DNA of 64,000 nt, from the NCBI RefSeq assembly GCF_017831975.1, contig NZ_JAFDSS010000001.1:3472001-3536000 (forward strand). The letters are read 5' to 3'. Shown here piece after piece: positions 1 through 10,829 of the stretch. The first letter of the stretch is position 1. Every line of letters begins with the position of its first letter. Both the position numbers and the translations under genes were made by a program. The stretch comes from Microbacterium terrae. GTDB lineage: Bacteria; Actinomycetota; Actinomycetes; Actinomycetales; Microbacteriaceae. The notes beneath the pieces are model-generated. The model saw only the letters and a program-made list of their open reading frames with translations. It was not told the DNA's origin and searched no databases.

Positions 1-1078
1 CGTATCGCGCGGCCACGACGTGCACGTGATGGCCCCGAGCGCCGGCCACCGCAACCACGGCGTCTTCGTCGAGACGATCGAGGGCGAGCCGATGACGATG
101 CACCGGCTGCCGTCGTGGCGCTGGTACCCGCACGACTGGCTCACGTTCGTGATGCCGTTCATGTCGAAGCACTACGCACGTCGCGCCCTCGACGCGGTGC
201 AGCCCGACGTCGTGCACATCCAGTCGCACATCGTGATCGGACGCGGTCTCGCGCGCGAGGCGCGCAAGCGCGGCATCCCGGTGATCGCGACGAACCACGT
301 GATGGCCGAGAACATCCTCGACTTCACGGCACTGCCGAAGTTCCTCAACGACTTCGCCATCAAGCTCGCGTGGGATGACGCTGAGCGCACCTTCCACATG
401 ACCCGGGCGGTCACGACGCCGACGCGCCGTGCCGCGGACTTCCTCGAGAAGACCATCGACATCTCGGGCGTCATCCCGATCAGCTGCGGCATCGAGGCGA
501 GCAACTACACGCCCGATCTGTCGCCCCGTGACCGCAACCGCATCGTGTTCGTCGGACGGCTCACCACCGAGAAGCAGATCGACGTCGTCCTCCGGGCGAT
601 CACGAAGCTCGACCCCGCGCTCGATGTGACCTTCGACATCGTCGGCGGCGGCGATCAGCGCCGCAATCTGGAGTCTCTCGCCACGGAGCTCGGTCTCGCC
701 GACCGCGTGACCTTCCACGGGCGCACCACAGACGAGGAGCTGCGCGCGCTCCTCTCGCGGGCGAGCCTGTTCGCGATCGCGTCGATCGCCGAGCTGCAGT
801 CGATCGCGACGATGGAGGCCATGGCTTCGGGCCTGCCGATCGTCGCGGCCGACGCGGTCGCGCTGCCGCACCTGGTGCACGACGGCGAGAACGGGTTCCT
901 GTTCCGGCCGGGTGACGTCGACGACCTCGCCGCCAAGCTCGCCCGGGTGCTGACGCAGACCCCCGAAGAGCGTCTCGCGATGCAGCAGGCGTCGCTCGAC
1001 GGGGTCAAGGTGCACGACATGACCCGCACCCTCGAGACCTTCGAGGCGCTGTACCGCGACGAGCCGCTGCCCGAGTAG
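1..1078 (+). CDS. GT4-type glycosyltransferase, 5' end cut by window
   Basis: A retaining GT-B glycosyltransferase that would transfer a sugar from an activated donor at the inner membrane face. The frame is already open at base 2 and reads SRGHDVHVMAPSAGHRNHG, the usual first Rossmann strand, so the true start lies upstream of the window. The C-terminal half carries the donor-site strand FVGRLTTEKQID and the E-x7-E motif inside ELQSIATMEAMASGLPIVAAD, both typical of family GT4. The next glycosyltransferase begins 2 nt after this stop, so the two are co-transcribed. The pair suggests assembly of a glycolipid or cell-envelope glycan. The actual donor and acceptor cannot be read from the sequence. 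Confidence 0.9.
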   Translation, partial: VSRGHDVHVMAPSAGHRNHGVFVETIEGEPMTMHRLPSWRWYPHDWLTFVMPFMSKHYARRALDAVQPDVVHIQSHIVIGRGLAREARKRGIPVIATNHVMAENILDFTALPKFLNDFAIKLAWDDAERTFHMTRAVTTPTRRAADFLEKTIDISGVIPISCGIEASNYTPDLSPRDRNRIVFVGRLTTEKQIDVVLRAITKLDPALDVTFDIVGGGDQRRNLESLATELGLADRVTFHGRTTDEELRALLSRASLFAIASIAELQSIATMEAMASGLPIVAADAVALPHLVHDGENGFLFRPGDVDDLAAKLARVLTQTPEERLAMQQASLDGVKVHDMTRTLETFEALYRDEPLPE

Positions 1079-1080
1079 CC

Positions 1081-2271
1081 GTGCACGTCGTCATCTTCGC
1101 GGACCAGCACCTGGCGACACTGGGCGGGGCGCAGGTGTCGACGCTGCTGCAGCGGCGCTTCCTCGAGACCGCCGGTCACACGGTCACCGTCGTCGCACCG
1201 GCGATGCACGGGCGCGCGCGGGCGCGGATCGTCGGCGGCGATGCGTCGTTCGTCGACATGCCGTCGGTGCCGATCACCCTCGATCGCGAATACTCGATGA
1301 CCTGGCCGGGTCGCCGGACCGACCGGTGGGTGGATGCCGCGCTGGCGGCGCGGCAGCCCGTCGACGTCGTGCATGTGCAGGCGGACTTCTGGGGAGCGTT
1401 CATCGGCTACCGGTTCGCGCGGCGGCACGGGCTGCCGGTCGTGCACACCATGCACAACCGCGTCGACGTCGGCATCGAGGCGACGGCGCCGTTCCCCGGT
1501 CTCGTGCTGCGGGCGCTGAACGGGTGGCAGCGCCGGGCGCTCGGTACCGGTGCCCGTGGTGCCGACGGCTGGGCCTACCTCCACGGGCTCGCCTCGGGGG
1601 CGACCGCGGTGACCGCTCCGTCGTCTCACTTCGCCCGCCGGCTCGAGCGCCATGGCGTGTTCTCGCGGGTCGACGTGATCTGGAACGGGATCGACGACGA
1701 GATCCTCGATGCCGCGCTCGACGCCGGCCCGCGCGGGCGTGCGCCGGGGCGCCCGCGCTTCGTGTGGCTCGGGCGCATGAGCCCCGAGAAGCGTCTGCTG
1801 CCCTTCCTCGAAGCCGTCGTCGCGTCGGGGATCGACGCCGAGGTCGAGGTGATCGGCGGGGGTGCGCAGCTGCGCGCGGCGCGGCGCATCGTCGAGGACG
1901 CGCGGTCCGCGGCATCCGTCGTGTTCGCCGGGAAGCTGCCCTACGCCGAGACGCTGCGCCGGATCGGCGCCGCCGACGCGGTGGTGCAGACGTCGATCGG
2001 CTTCGAGACGCAGGGCATGACGATCTTCGAGGCTGCCTCGCTGGGGACCCCCTCGATCGTGAGCGATCCCGACCTGGCCGCCGAGCTCGGCTCGGGTCAC
2101 TGGCCGGTGGCAGACGCGTCGGTCGACGCGCTCGCCGCGGCACTGCGCACCGCGGCATCCGACATCGCCGCCGGAACTGCGCCGACGCCCGACCCGACCA
2201 TCCGCGAGCGGTTCCGGCAGTCCAGCCGCACCGCTGCGATGGTCGAGGTGTACCGCCGCGCCATCGGCTGA
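1081..2271 (+). CDS. GT4-type glycosyltransferase
   Basis: A 396-residue GT-B glycosyltransferase with a GTG start 2 nt after the upstream glycosyltransferase. The N-terminus FADQHLATLGGAQVSTLLQRR is the glycine-rich acceptor-side loop. The middle has the donor-domain strand FVWLGRMSPEKRLLPFL, and the C-terminal domain has FETQGMTIFEAASLGTPSIV, which is the E-x7-E region. Length and motif order match complete GT4 enzymes. Together with its neighbour it probably adds consecutive sugars to one lipid or surface acceptor. Mannosyl- or glucosyltransferase activity is possible but the sequence does not decide it. Confidence 0.9.
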   Translation: MHVVIFADQHLATLGGAQVSTLLQRRFLETAGHTVTVVAPAMHGRARARIVGGDASFVDMPSVPITLDREYSMTWPGRRTDRWVDAALAARQPVDVVHVQADFWGAFIGYRFARRHGLPVVHTMHNRVDVGIEATAPFPGLVLRALNGWQRRALGTGARGADGWAYLHGLASGATAVTAPSSHFARRLERHGVFSRVDVIWNGIDDEILDAALDAGPRGRAPGRPRFVWLGRMSPEKRLLPFLEAVVASGIDAEVEVIGGGAQLRAARRIVEDARSAASVVFAGKLPYAETLRRIGAADAVVQTSIGFETQGMTIFEAASLGTPSIVSDPDLAAELGSGHWPVADASVDALAAALRTAASDIAAGTAPTPDPTIRERFRQSSRTAAMVEVYRRAIG

Positions 2272-2290
2272 CGGCGCGGCGGGCCTCGAC

Positions 2291-2407
2291 TCAGGGCAGG
2301 CGGGTGCGGTCGGTGGGGATCTGACGGTATCCGTCGTTGCGGAGGGCCGCGATCGTCGAGGCGACGGCGACCACGGAGAGGGCTGCGAGAACAATCACCA
2401 TGAACAT
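2291..2407 (-). CDS. small single-pass membrane protein, 38 aa
   Basis: A short frame, MFMVIVLAAL at the N-terminus and NDGYRQIPTDRTRLP at the C-terminus. It is a single N-terminal membrane helix of about 22 residues followed by a basic, proline-containing tail. Support for it being real comes from a TAGCGT -10 element (bases 2415-2420, minus strand) exactly 7 nt before the ATG, the leaderless spacing used throughout this window. It is divergent from the GlxA-type regulator, with the palindrome at 2435-2450 between them. Function unknown. A second in-frame ATG two codons later is an alternative start. Confidence 0.6.
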   Translation of the reverse strand: MFMVIVLAALSVVAVASTIAALRNDGYRQIPTDRTRLP

Positions 2408-2434
2408 GGCAGAAACGCTACGCTTGCGTCATGA

Positions 2435-2480
2435 CTGCCACGAGTGGCAGAATGGACACCTAACGTACGAAAACTGCCAC
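2435..2480. promoter_or_regulatory. candidate operator of the GlxA-type regulator
   Basis: A perfect inverted repeat, CTGCCAC-GA-GTGGCAG, lies at 2435-2450, with a third CTGCCAC half-site at 2474-2480 and another TGGCAG at 2407-2412. A TAACGT -10-like element lies between them at 2461-2466. The cluster sits in the divergent gap between the 38-residue membrane peptide and the regulator gene, which is where an autoregulatory site is expected. Binding is inferred only. Confidence 0.5.
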
Positions 2481-2512
2481 GCCTGATCGTGCAGTCGTCG
2501 GAGGAGGACTCG

Positions 2513-3532
2513 ATGAGAACTGTCGCCTGCATCGTCCAGGACGGATTCGCCCCGTTCGAGTTCGGAGTCGCGTGCGAGGCCTTCGGGCTCGACCGATCCG
2601 ACGACGGCATCCCGAACTTCGACTTCCGCGTGGTCACCCCCGAACCCGGGGCGGTGCAGTCCAAGATGGGCTTCTCGATCAACGTCGACGCCGATCTCGC
2701 GTTCGCATACGAGGCCGACCTCGTCGTGGTTTCGCCCATTCCGCACGAGTACTGGGGGCGCATCGACGAGCGTGTGCTCGACGTGATCCGGCACGCGGTC
2801 GCGCGCGACGCCTGGGTGCTGAGTGTCTGCAGCGGCTCGTTCGTGCTCGCGGCATCGGGCGTGCTCGACGGCCGCCGAGCGACCACGCACTGGATGTACG
2901 CGCAGAAGATGATGACGATGTACCCGCAGATCGACGTCGACCCCGACGTGCTCTACGTGCAGGACGGCCGCATCATCACCAGCGCCGGCACCGCCGCCGG
3001 TCTCGACGCCTGCCTGCACCTGCTCCGACAGGAGCTCGGCGCGGAGCTCACCAACAAGATCGCCCGCCGCATGGTCGTGCCCCCGCAGCGCGACGGCGGC
3101 CAGGCGCAGTTCATCGACAAGCCGCTGCCCGTGACGACGTCGCTGTCGCTCGCGCCCGTCACCGACTGGATGCTCGACAACCTGCGTCTCGACCTCACCG
3201 TCGACCAGCTCGCCACGAAGGCGCACATGTCGCCGCGCACGTTCGCCCGGCGGTTCAAGGCCGACTACGGCGCGACGCCGGCGGCCTGGCTCGCGCGGCA
3301 GCGCATCATCCACGCCCAGCGACTGCTCGAATCGACCGATCTGGGACTCGACCGCGTCGCGTACGAGAGCGGATTCGGCTCGGCTGCCGTGCTGCGGCAG
3401 AACTTCGCCCGGGTGCTCGGCACGACTCCGACGGCCTATCGCGCGCGGTTCAGCTGCGGTCCCGACGAGCTGTGCGACATCACGGATGCCGACGTGTCCG
3501 GGCAGGAGCAGGTGCTCGAGACCGTCGCATGA
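2513..3532 (+). CDS. GlxA-family transcriptional regulator (DJ-1/PfpI + AraC HTH)
   Basis: A 339-residue regulator. Residues 1 to about 170 form a DJ-1/PfpI-like class I glutamine amidotransferase fold (VACIVQDGFAPFEFGVACEA; nucleophile-elbow-like stretch VLSVCSGSFVLAASGVL). Residues about 220-315 are a double AraC helix-turn-helix (LTVDQLATKAHMSPRTFARR and YESGFGSAAVLRQNFARVLG). The start at 2513 was chosen because GGAGGAG lies just upstream and the family begins at MRTVACIV. An upstream in-frame ATG at 2444 lies inside the palindrome. The family senses small molecules through the N-terminal domain. The effector and targets are unknown here. Confidence 0.88.
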   Translation: MRTVACIVQDGFAPFEFGVACEAFGLDRSDDGIPNFDFRVVTPEPGAVQSKMGFSINVDADLAFAYEADLVVVSPIPHEYWGRIDERVLDVIRHAVARDAWVLSVCSGSFVLAASGVLDGRRATTHWMYAQKMMTMYPQIDVDPDVLYVQDGRIITSAGTAAGLDACLHLLRQELGAELTNKIARRMVVPPQRDGGQAQFIDKPLPVTTSLSLAPVTDWMLDNLRLDLTVDQLATKAHMSPRTFARRFKADYGATPAAWLARQRIIHAQRLLESTDLGLDRVAYESGFGSAAVLRQNFARVLGTTPTAYRARFSCGPDELCDITDADVSGQEQVLETVA

Positions 3533-3581
3533 CGGAGACGATCGGGCCGGCTCGCGCCGACCCGATCGGGCGTTGCCCCCG

Positions 3582-3977
3582 CTACCTCTTGAGCTCGCGG
3601 CCGTGGACCGTGAGCGCGTAGATGATCACGACGTCGACCGCGAGGATCGCCAGCGACAGCCAGGGCTGGGCCGACATCAGCGAGAGCTGCCCGAGCGCGT
3701 TCAGCGCGACGAGGATGATCGCGACGACTCGGGCCCACGTGGCTCCCGCCAGCAGTGCGAAGGCGACCAGGATGAGCAGGGCGCCCGAGATCAGGTGCCA
3801 CCATCCCCAGCCCTGCACGTCGACGCCGAAGAGGCCTGCGTCGGTGATGAAGTATGCCGAATCCGGTCCGATGAGGGCGGCGATGCCGTAGATCAGGTCG
3901 ATGAAACCCGCGATCATCAGCATCACGCCGGCGAAGACGCCCCAGCCGGCCCAGCCCGACGCGTGCGTGTCTGACAT
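3582..3977 (-). CDS. DUF7144-like four-helix membrane protein
   Basis: A 131-residue integral membrane protein with four hydrophobic segments (GVFAGVMLMIAGFIDLIYGI, WWHLISGALLILVAFALLAG, VVAIILVALNALGQLSL, LAILAVDVVIIYALTV). It also has a tryptophan-rich loop, VQGWGWWHL, a pattern shared by actinobacterial DUF7144 proteins. GAAGGA lies about 6 nt before the ATG. It is monocistronic, with its own promoter region facing that of clpB. No enzymatic motif is visible. Function unknown. Confidence 0.8.
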   Translation of the reverse strand: MSDTHASGWAGWGVFAGVMLMIAGFIDLIYGIAALIGPDSAYFITDAGLFGVDVQGWGWWHLISGALLILVAFALLAGATWARVVAIILVALNALGQLSLMSAQPWLSLAILAVDVVIIYALTVHGRELKR

Positions 3978-4080
3978 GTCGAATCCTTCCGCTCGGTGGC
4001 CGATCGCCACGCTCCTGATCGCACTGTGCACCCCCGGAATCGCGGTGGCATCACCCGCGTTGTGTGATGTTGCCGCCCGG

Positions 4081-4128
4081 TTGTCGGTCGCCGCGCCCGC
4101 TGGTAAACTTGAGTCAACCCGGCTCAAG
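4081..4128 (+). promoter_or_regulatory. clpB promoter with HspR/HAIR operator
   Basis: A -35 TTGTCG (4081-4086), a 17-nt spacer and a -10 TAAACT (4104-4109) precede clpB. Overlapping the -10 and start region is CTTGAGT-N7-GCTCAAG at 4108-4128, one mismatch from the HAIR consensus CTTGAGT-N7-ACTCAAG bound by the heat-shock repressor HspR in actinobacteria. The position would let HspR block the promoter at normal temperature. Confidence 0.88.
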
Positions 4129-4160
4129 TTTGGCCGGAGTCCACACACCACAGGAGACCG

Positions 4161-6302
<2,142 letters not shown>

Positions 6303-6346
6303 GCTGCGGCCTGCTCGGATCCCGTGCGGGCGTGAGAGCATCGACC

Positions 6347-7207
6347 GTGGCAACTGCTCGAGGGTGGGGAGTGGTGCGGGCCCTGTGGGGCTCCACCCAC
6401 CCCGGCCCGACGGTCGTCGTCACCGTCCTCACGCTCGCCCTCGGCGCGGCGGTCGGCCTCGAGCCCTGGCGGATCGTCGTGCTGACGGCATCCGTCTTCG
6501 CCGGCCAGGTGTCGGTGGGCATCTCGAACGATGTGATCGACGCCGCCCGCGACCGTGCGGTCGGCCGCACCGACAAGCCCATCGCACGCGGCGATGTGTC
6601 CGCGCGCACGGCGTGGATCGCGGCCTGGGTGACCGTCGCGGCAGCCCTCGCGCTGTCGGCGATCCTGAGCGCCGCGATGCTCGCCGCTCACGCGATCGGC
6701 CTCGCGGCCGCCTGGGCTTACAACGCCGGTCTCAAGAGCAGCGTCTTCTCGCCCGTGCCCTTCGTGGTGTTCTTCGGGCTGCTGCCGTCGTTCGCGACGC
6801 TCTCGGCGCCCGACCCGGCATTCGCTGAACCGTGGGCGGGCGTCGCCGGAGCCGTGCTCGGCGTCGCAGTGCACCTCACCAACGTGCTCCCCGACCTTGA
6901 CGACGACGCGCGCACGAGCGTGCGGGGCCTGCCGCACCGACTCGGTGCGCGCCTGTCGGCGGTGCTCGCCGTCCTCTCGCTGCTCGTCGGGGCCGTCGTG
7001 GTGCTGCTCGGAATCGCGGACGGCGATCTCGCGCACATCGCGCCGGTGACGTGGGTGTTCTTCGGCGCGACCGCGATCGTCGCCGTGCTGACGCTCGTCC
7101 AGGCGCTGCGCCGCCCGCCGTCGCGCACGCTGTTCCGGCTCGTGATGCTCGCAGGCGTGCTGCTCGCGGCGCAGCTCGTGGTCTCGGGCGGAGGCCTCGC
7201 CGCGTGA
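6347..7207 (+). CDS. UbiA-family membrane prenyltransferase
   Basis: A 286-residue polytopic protein with about eight or nine membrane helices. The first Asp-rich motif NDVIDAARDRAVGRTDKPIARG (first 20: NDVIDAARDRAVGRTDKPIA) binds the Mg-diphosphate of the prenyl donor, and NVLPDLDDDA is the second Asp-rich site. These are the hallmarks of UbiA enzymes, which prenylate aromatic or other acceptors in the membrane. GTG at 6347 gives the usual start (VATARGWGVVRALW); GTGs at 6332 and 6371 are alternatives. It is convergent with the type III PKS operon, and a prenylated polyketide or resorcinol product is a reasonable but unproven link. Confidence 0.85.
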   Translation: MATARGWGVVRALWGSTHPGPTVVVTVLTLALGAAVGLEPWRIVVLTASVFAGQVSVGISNDVIDAARDRAVGRTDKPIARGDVSARTAWIAAWVTVAAALALSAILSAAMLAAHAIGLAAAWAYNAGLKSSVFSPVPFVVFFGLLPSFATLSAPDPAFAEPWAGVAGAVLGVAVHLTNVLPDLDDDARTSVRGLPHRLGARLSAVLAVLSLLVGAVVVLLGIADGDLAHIAPVTWVFFGATAIVAVLTLVQALRRPPSRTLFRLVMLAGVLLAAQLVVSGGGLAA

Positions 7208-7264
7208 GCCGGCCGATGGCGTCGCCCAGGCGTGCTCAGGTGTCGCGGGGCGGACCGGCCGGCC

Positions 7265-8410
7265 TCAGGCGTCGCGGTCGAAGCCCATTGCGTAGGCGCG
7301 GGCGAACATCGCGCCGAGAGGGGGAGCGAGCATCCCGCGCACCCCGACGCGGCGGAGGGCGTCGGTCGCACTCCCGAGGGGGCGGCCGAGCGCCGTGTTC
7401 GCGGTCGCCAGCGCGGCGGCGGTGCGCGCCGAGGCGACCCGACTTCGCTCCCACCTCTCCAGCTCCCGTTCGGGGGCCGTTCCGGTTCGGGTCCAGGCCG
7501 CGAGCAGCGGGGCCAGCGTGACCGCGTCGAGGAGTCCGAGGTTCATGCCCTGGCCGCCGATCGGGCTCACCTCGTGCGCGGCGTCCCCGATGACGAACAG
7601 GCGCCCCCGCCGCAGGCGCGGCGCGACGAACCTCCGCACGCCGAAAGCCGTCGCCTCGTCGATGGCGTCGGCCGCCTCGGCCTCGCCGACGCGGGTGACC
7701 GCCGCGCGAAGCCGTTCACGTCGATCGTCGGCGGCGGGTTCTCCACTGTCGCGGCCGTCCCAGGCGACGTAGCGACGCATGCCGCCGGGCAGGGGGAAGG
7801 ACTCGAGCACGCCGGCGGAGTCGAGGTTCACCACTGCGACCCCGGGGTCGGCGCCGCCGCCCGCGACAGCATCCGCCATCAGATACCGGTCGGGGTAGGT
7901 GCGCACGCGCGTGCCGCCGGGCCGGTAGGCGAGGCCCCGCCCGGCGGCTCCCGAGGCGACGACGACGAGCGGAGCGGTCAGCTCGACGGGGCGTCCGCCG
8001 ATGCCCGCGCGCACGCGCACGGCGTCGGAGCGCGGGAGGATGCCGGTCACGCGCGCGCCGCGGAGCGGTCGGGGTGCGCGCCCGGCGAGGACGCGTTCGG
8101 TCGCGGCCTGGGGCAGCGTCGCGACGAAGGGGAAGCGGCGCGCCAGCCGGTCGAAGCGCACGACGCCGAGTGTGCGCCCAGCCGCTCGCGCCTCGCCGCG
8201 CGGCACCCGCGCAGCATCGGCGAGGAGCTCGTCGGTGATGCCCGACGCGGCGAGCGCGCCCAGGACGGGGGAGTGGATGCCGATGGCTCGGCTCCCAGCG
8301 CCGGCATCCGGTCGCCGCTCGAGGATGTCGACGTCGACCCCGAGCCGGCTGAGCTCGGCCGCGAGGAGCAGTCCGACGGGGCCGGCTCCCACCACGACCA
8401 CCTCAGCCAT
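7265..8410 (-). CDS. FAD-dependent monooxygenase/oxidoreductase
   Basis: A 381-residue flavoprotein of the PHBH-like group. The N-terminal GxGxxG dinucleotide site is VVVVGAGPVGLLLAAEL, and the second FAD motif is RLFVIGDAAHEVSPIGGQGM, giving the GD motif and the isoalloxazine-binding loop. Such enzymes hydroxylate or oxidise aromatic and isoprenoid substrates. It is the last gene of the operon type III PKS > methyltransferase > this gene. Its ATG overlaps the methyltransferase stop by 8 nt, so it is translationally coupled. It likely tailors the polyketide product. The order is conserved in style with other bacterial type III PKS loci. Confidence 0.88.
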   Translation of the reverse strand: MAEVVVVGAGPVGLLLAAELSRLGVDVDILERRPDAGAGSRAIGIHSPVLGALAASGITDELLADAARVPRGEARAAGRTLGVVRFDRLARRFPFVATLPQAATERVLAGRAPRPLRGARVTGILPRSDAVRVRAGIGGRPVELTAPLVVVASGAAGRGLAYRPGGTRVRTYPDRYLMADAVAGGGADPGVAVVNLDSAGVLESFPLPGGMRRYVAWDGRDSGEPAADDRRERLRAAVTRVGEAEAADAIDEATAFGVRRFVAPRLRRGRLFVIGDAAHEVSPIGGQGMNLGLLDAVTLAPLLAAWTRTGTAPERELERWERSRVASARTAAALATANTALGRPLGSATDALRRVGVRGMLAPPLGAMFARAYAMGFDRDA

Positions 8411-9119
8411 CGGCCCGCCGAGACGCCAGAAGCCGGAACGGGACGGGACGCTCGACCTGCCAGCGATCGCCGAGGACCTCACCGAGCTCGTGCCGCCGGA
8501 AGCTGCGCCGGATCGAGCGCAGCCCGTCGGTGCGGAGGAACGTGCCCGGGGCGAACGGGGTGATTCCCACCGTGTACAGGGCGTACGCGGTGCGACTGCG
8601 TTCGATGTCGCTGTGCAGCACGATTCCGCTCGAGAGCTGGGCGGACAGCGAGGTGAACGACGCGAGCGCCGCCGCGTCGAGGTGGTGCAGCACGTGGTTC
8701 GAGATCACCGCGTCGAATCTCTCGCCGCGGGCGACGAGGGCCTCGGCATCGGACTGCTCGAACGTGATCGACGGTGTGGGGGCGCGTGCAGTCGCCACCG
8801 CGTGGGCGCGCGGGTCGGGGTCGACGCCGAGCCACTCGACGGCGAGGCCGTCGCGCGCGGCGAGGCCGGCGAGCCGCACCACGAGATCGCCGCCGCCCGA
8901 GCCGAGATCGAGCACTCGCGCGGGGCGGCCGTGCTCTGCGAGGAACGGTCGCAGGCGGTCGCGGTACACGGCGCCCCAGCCCGAGACGAGGCGGTTGACC
9001 GTGCCGAAGCGTCGCAGCGTCGCATCCAGCCGCCGCCGGTCGCACCCGGGGTCGTCCATGAGCTCCCGCAGCTGCTCGTCGCGGACGGCGAGACCGGTGC
9101 GGTGGGCGGTGACCGTCAC
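8403..9119 (-). CDS. class I SAM-dependent methyltransferase
   Basis: A 238-residue Rossmann-fold methyltransferase. Motif I is RVLDLGSGGGDLVVRLAG, followed by the acidic ribose-binding strand WLGVDPDPRA and the post-I stretch FDAVISNHVLHHLD. It starts with GTG inside the GTGA shared with the type III PKS stop and ends 8 nt inside the next gene, so it sits in the middle of a coupled three-gene operon. It presumably O- or C-methylates the PKS product. The acceptor is not readable. Confidence 0.87.
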   Translation of the reverse strand: MTVTAHRTGLAVRDEQLRELMDDPGCDRRRLDATLRRFGTVNRLVSGWGAVYRDRLRPFLAEHGRPARVLDLGSGGGDLVVRLAGLAARDGLAVEWLGVDPDPRAHAVATARAPTPSITFEQSDAEALVARGERFDAVISNHVLHHLDAAALASFTSLSAQLSSGIVLHSDIERSRTAYALYTVGITPFAPGTFLRTDGLRSIRRSFRRHELGEVLGDRWQVERPVPFRLLASRRADG

Positions 9120-10234
9120 GCTGCCGAGTGCTTCGTGAGCAGGGTCGACTCGACGGTGAGCCCCGGGCCGAAGGCGAGACCGGCGATGCGACTGCCGTCG
9201 GCGAGGGTGTCGTCGTGCAGCAGCGAGCGCAGGATGAAGAGGATCGTCGCACTCGACATGTTGCCGTGGTCGCGCAGCACCGCCCGGGAGGTCTCGATCG
9301 CCGTCGGGTCGAGATCGAGGCCCGACTCCACCCGGTCGAGCACGCTGCGCCCGCCGGGGTGGACGGCCCACGCGTCGGGCGGATCGTCGCCGGCCAGGAA
9401 CGCGTCGACGGCGCCGCGGATCTCGCGCCCGATGATGCGGGGAACCTCCGCCGAGAGGGTCATCTCGAACCCCTCGTCGCCGATGGTCCAGACCATGTCG
9501 GTCTCGCCCTCGCCGGTGAGGGCGGTGGCGAAGCGCTCGAGGTCGAGGCTCGCGCCACTGCGCCACCGCGCATCGGCGCTCACGACCGCCGCCGCCGAAC
9601 CGTCCGCGAAGACCGACGACGCGACGATCTGCTGGGGGTCGTCGGAGGCGCGCACGTGCAGCGTGCACAATTCGGTGCACACGACGAGCACCACGGCATC
9701 GGGCTGCGCGACCGTGATGCGGGCCGCGAGGCGCAGACCGGGGAAGGCCGCGGCGCAGCCGATGAAGCCGAGGTGGTAGCGCTCGACGGTGGGGGAGAGC
9801 CCCAGGTCGCGCACGAGCCGGTAATCGGGGCCGGGTGCATAGAAGCCCGTACACGACACGGTCACGACGTGGGTGATCGCCGAAGCCGGCATCCCGATGT
9901 CGTCGAGGGCGGCGCGTGCGGCGCTCGCCGACAGCGCCGGTGCTGTCGCCGCGTACACGTCGTTGCGTGCGCCGGTCGAGGGCACGAGCAGCACGCCGTT
10001 CTCGACGAAGTCGGTGCCGTCTGGCGCGCCGGGCGTGGTTTCGGCACCGGGGTCTGCGAGCTGGGCGAGCACGGTGTGGCGACGGTCGATCGCCGACGCG
10101 TCGAAGGCGGCGTGGATGAGTCGCTGCGACAGGCGGTCCCGGCCGGGCTGCGCGGCGAAGAAGTCGCGCACGCGCTCTTGCGAGATCACCGTCTCGGGGA
10201 CGGCAGTTCCGATCGAGAGGATCCGTGCGGGCAT
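9116..10234 (-). CDS. type III polyketide synthase
   Basis: A 372-residue chalcone synthase-like homodimeric ketosynthase that condenses a starter acyl-CoA with malonyl-CoA units. The catalytic triad is visible: Cys160 in HLGFIGCAAAFPGLR, His292 in WAVHPGGRSVLD and Asn325 in RDHGNMSSATILF. Full length. It is first in the operon with the methyltransferase and the FAD enzyme, with a UbiA gene converging from the other side. Bacterial relatives make alkylresorcinols, alkylpyrones or tetrahydroxynaphthalene. The product here is unknown. Confidence 0.93.
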   Translation of the reverse strand: MPARILSIGTAVPETVISQERVRDFFAAQPGRDRLSQRLIHAAFDASAIDRRHTVLAQLADPGAETTPGAPDGTDFVENGVLLVPSTGARNDVYAATAPALSASAARAALDDIGMPASAITHVVTVSCTGFYAPGPDYRLVRDLGLSPTVERYHLGFIGCAAAFPGLRLAARITVAQPDAVVLVVCTELCTLHVRASDDPQQIVASSVFADGSAAAVVSADARWRSGASLDLERFATALTGEGETDMVWTIGDEGFEMTLSAEVPRIIGREIRGAVDAFLAGDDPPDAWAVHPGGRSVLDRVESGLDLDPTAIETSRAVLRDHGNMSSATILFILRSLLHDDTLADGSRIAGLAFGPGLTVESTLLTKHSAA

Positions 10235-10311
10235 GCTCTCACCTAAGCACGTGCCGGGGCCCGGAGGGTCATGATCGCCGCGACCCGTCGGGCGGGGTTA
10301 GCCTCGAACCC

Positions 10312-10770
10312 GTGCACATCGAGGGAACCGGGCGATACGTCTTCTGGTCGCAGTGGGTGCTGGCGGTGTTCCTGCCGTTCTGGATCTTCGTCGGACGCGG
10401 CTTCCTGGGCGCGGGGCTGGGCTGGGTCGGGTTCCTCGGCATCGCCTCCGGCTGGATCCTGATCGTGCTCCTCCTGGTGCCGCCCGTGCTCACGCTGCTC
10501 GACGCTCCCGTCCGCCGGGCCCGGGCGACCCGCACCTGGTACGACATCGCGACCGCGCTGCTGTGGCTCGGGCTGCTCGTCGCCGGGCTCTCGATCCCCG
10601 ACAGCGGCGACTCCGGCGACCTCGACACGGTCTTCATGCTGTGGTTCGGTGCGAGCGAGGCGGTGTCTGCGGTGGTGTTCGCGATCGCGGCGTCGGCGTC
10701 GCTCATCGCGTGGATCGCCGCGGTCGCGTTCGCCGCCGGCGGCATCCGCGAGTCCCGTCGTTCTCCCTGA
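10312..10770 (+). CDS. hypothetical four-helix membrane protein
   Basis: A 152-residue protein with four hydrophobic segments (VLAVFLPFWIFVGRGFLG; GFLGIASGWILIVLLLVPPV; IATALLWLGLLVAGLSI; VVFAIAASASLIAWIAAVAF) and a short basic tail. GTG at 10312 was chosen because TAGCCT (10299-10304) stands 7 nt upstream, the leaderless arrangement. It is divergent from the type III PKS operon. No family or function recognised. Confidence 0.75.
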   Translation: MHIEGTGRYVFWSQWVLAVFLPFWIFVGRGFLGAGLGWVGFLGIASGWILIVLLLVPPVLTLLDAPVRRARATRTWYDIATALLWLGLLVAGLSIPDSGDSGDLDTVFMLWFGASEAVSAVVFAIAASASLIAWIAAVAFAAGGIRESRRSP

Positions 10771-10829
10771 ACCGCCTGCCTCGGCGAGCAGCGGCCGGGT
10801 GAGCCGCGGTCGGGTCAGCGGGGGTCGGG

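Noticed and set aside
655..2394. 579-codon minus-strand frame opposite the two glycosyltransferases
   Set aside because: Arg/Pro/Ala-rich composition without any domain, and it lies fully antisense to two clear GT4 genes.
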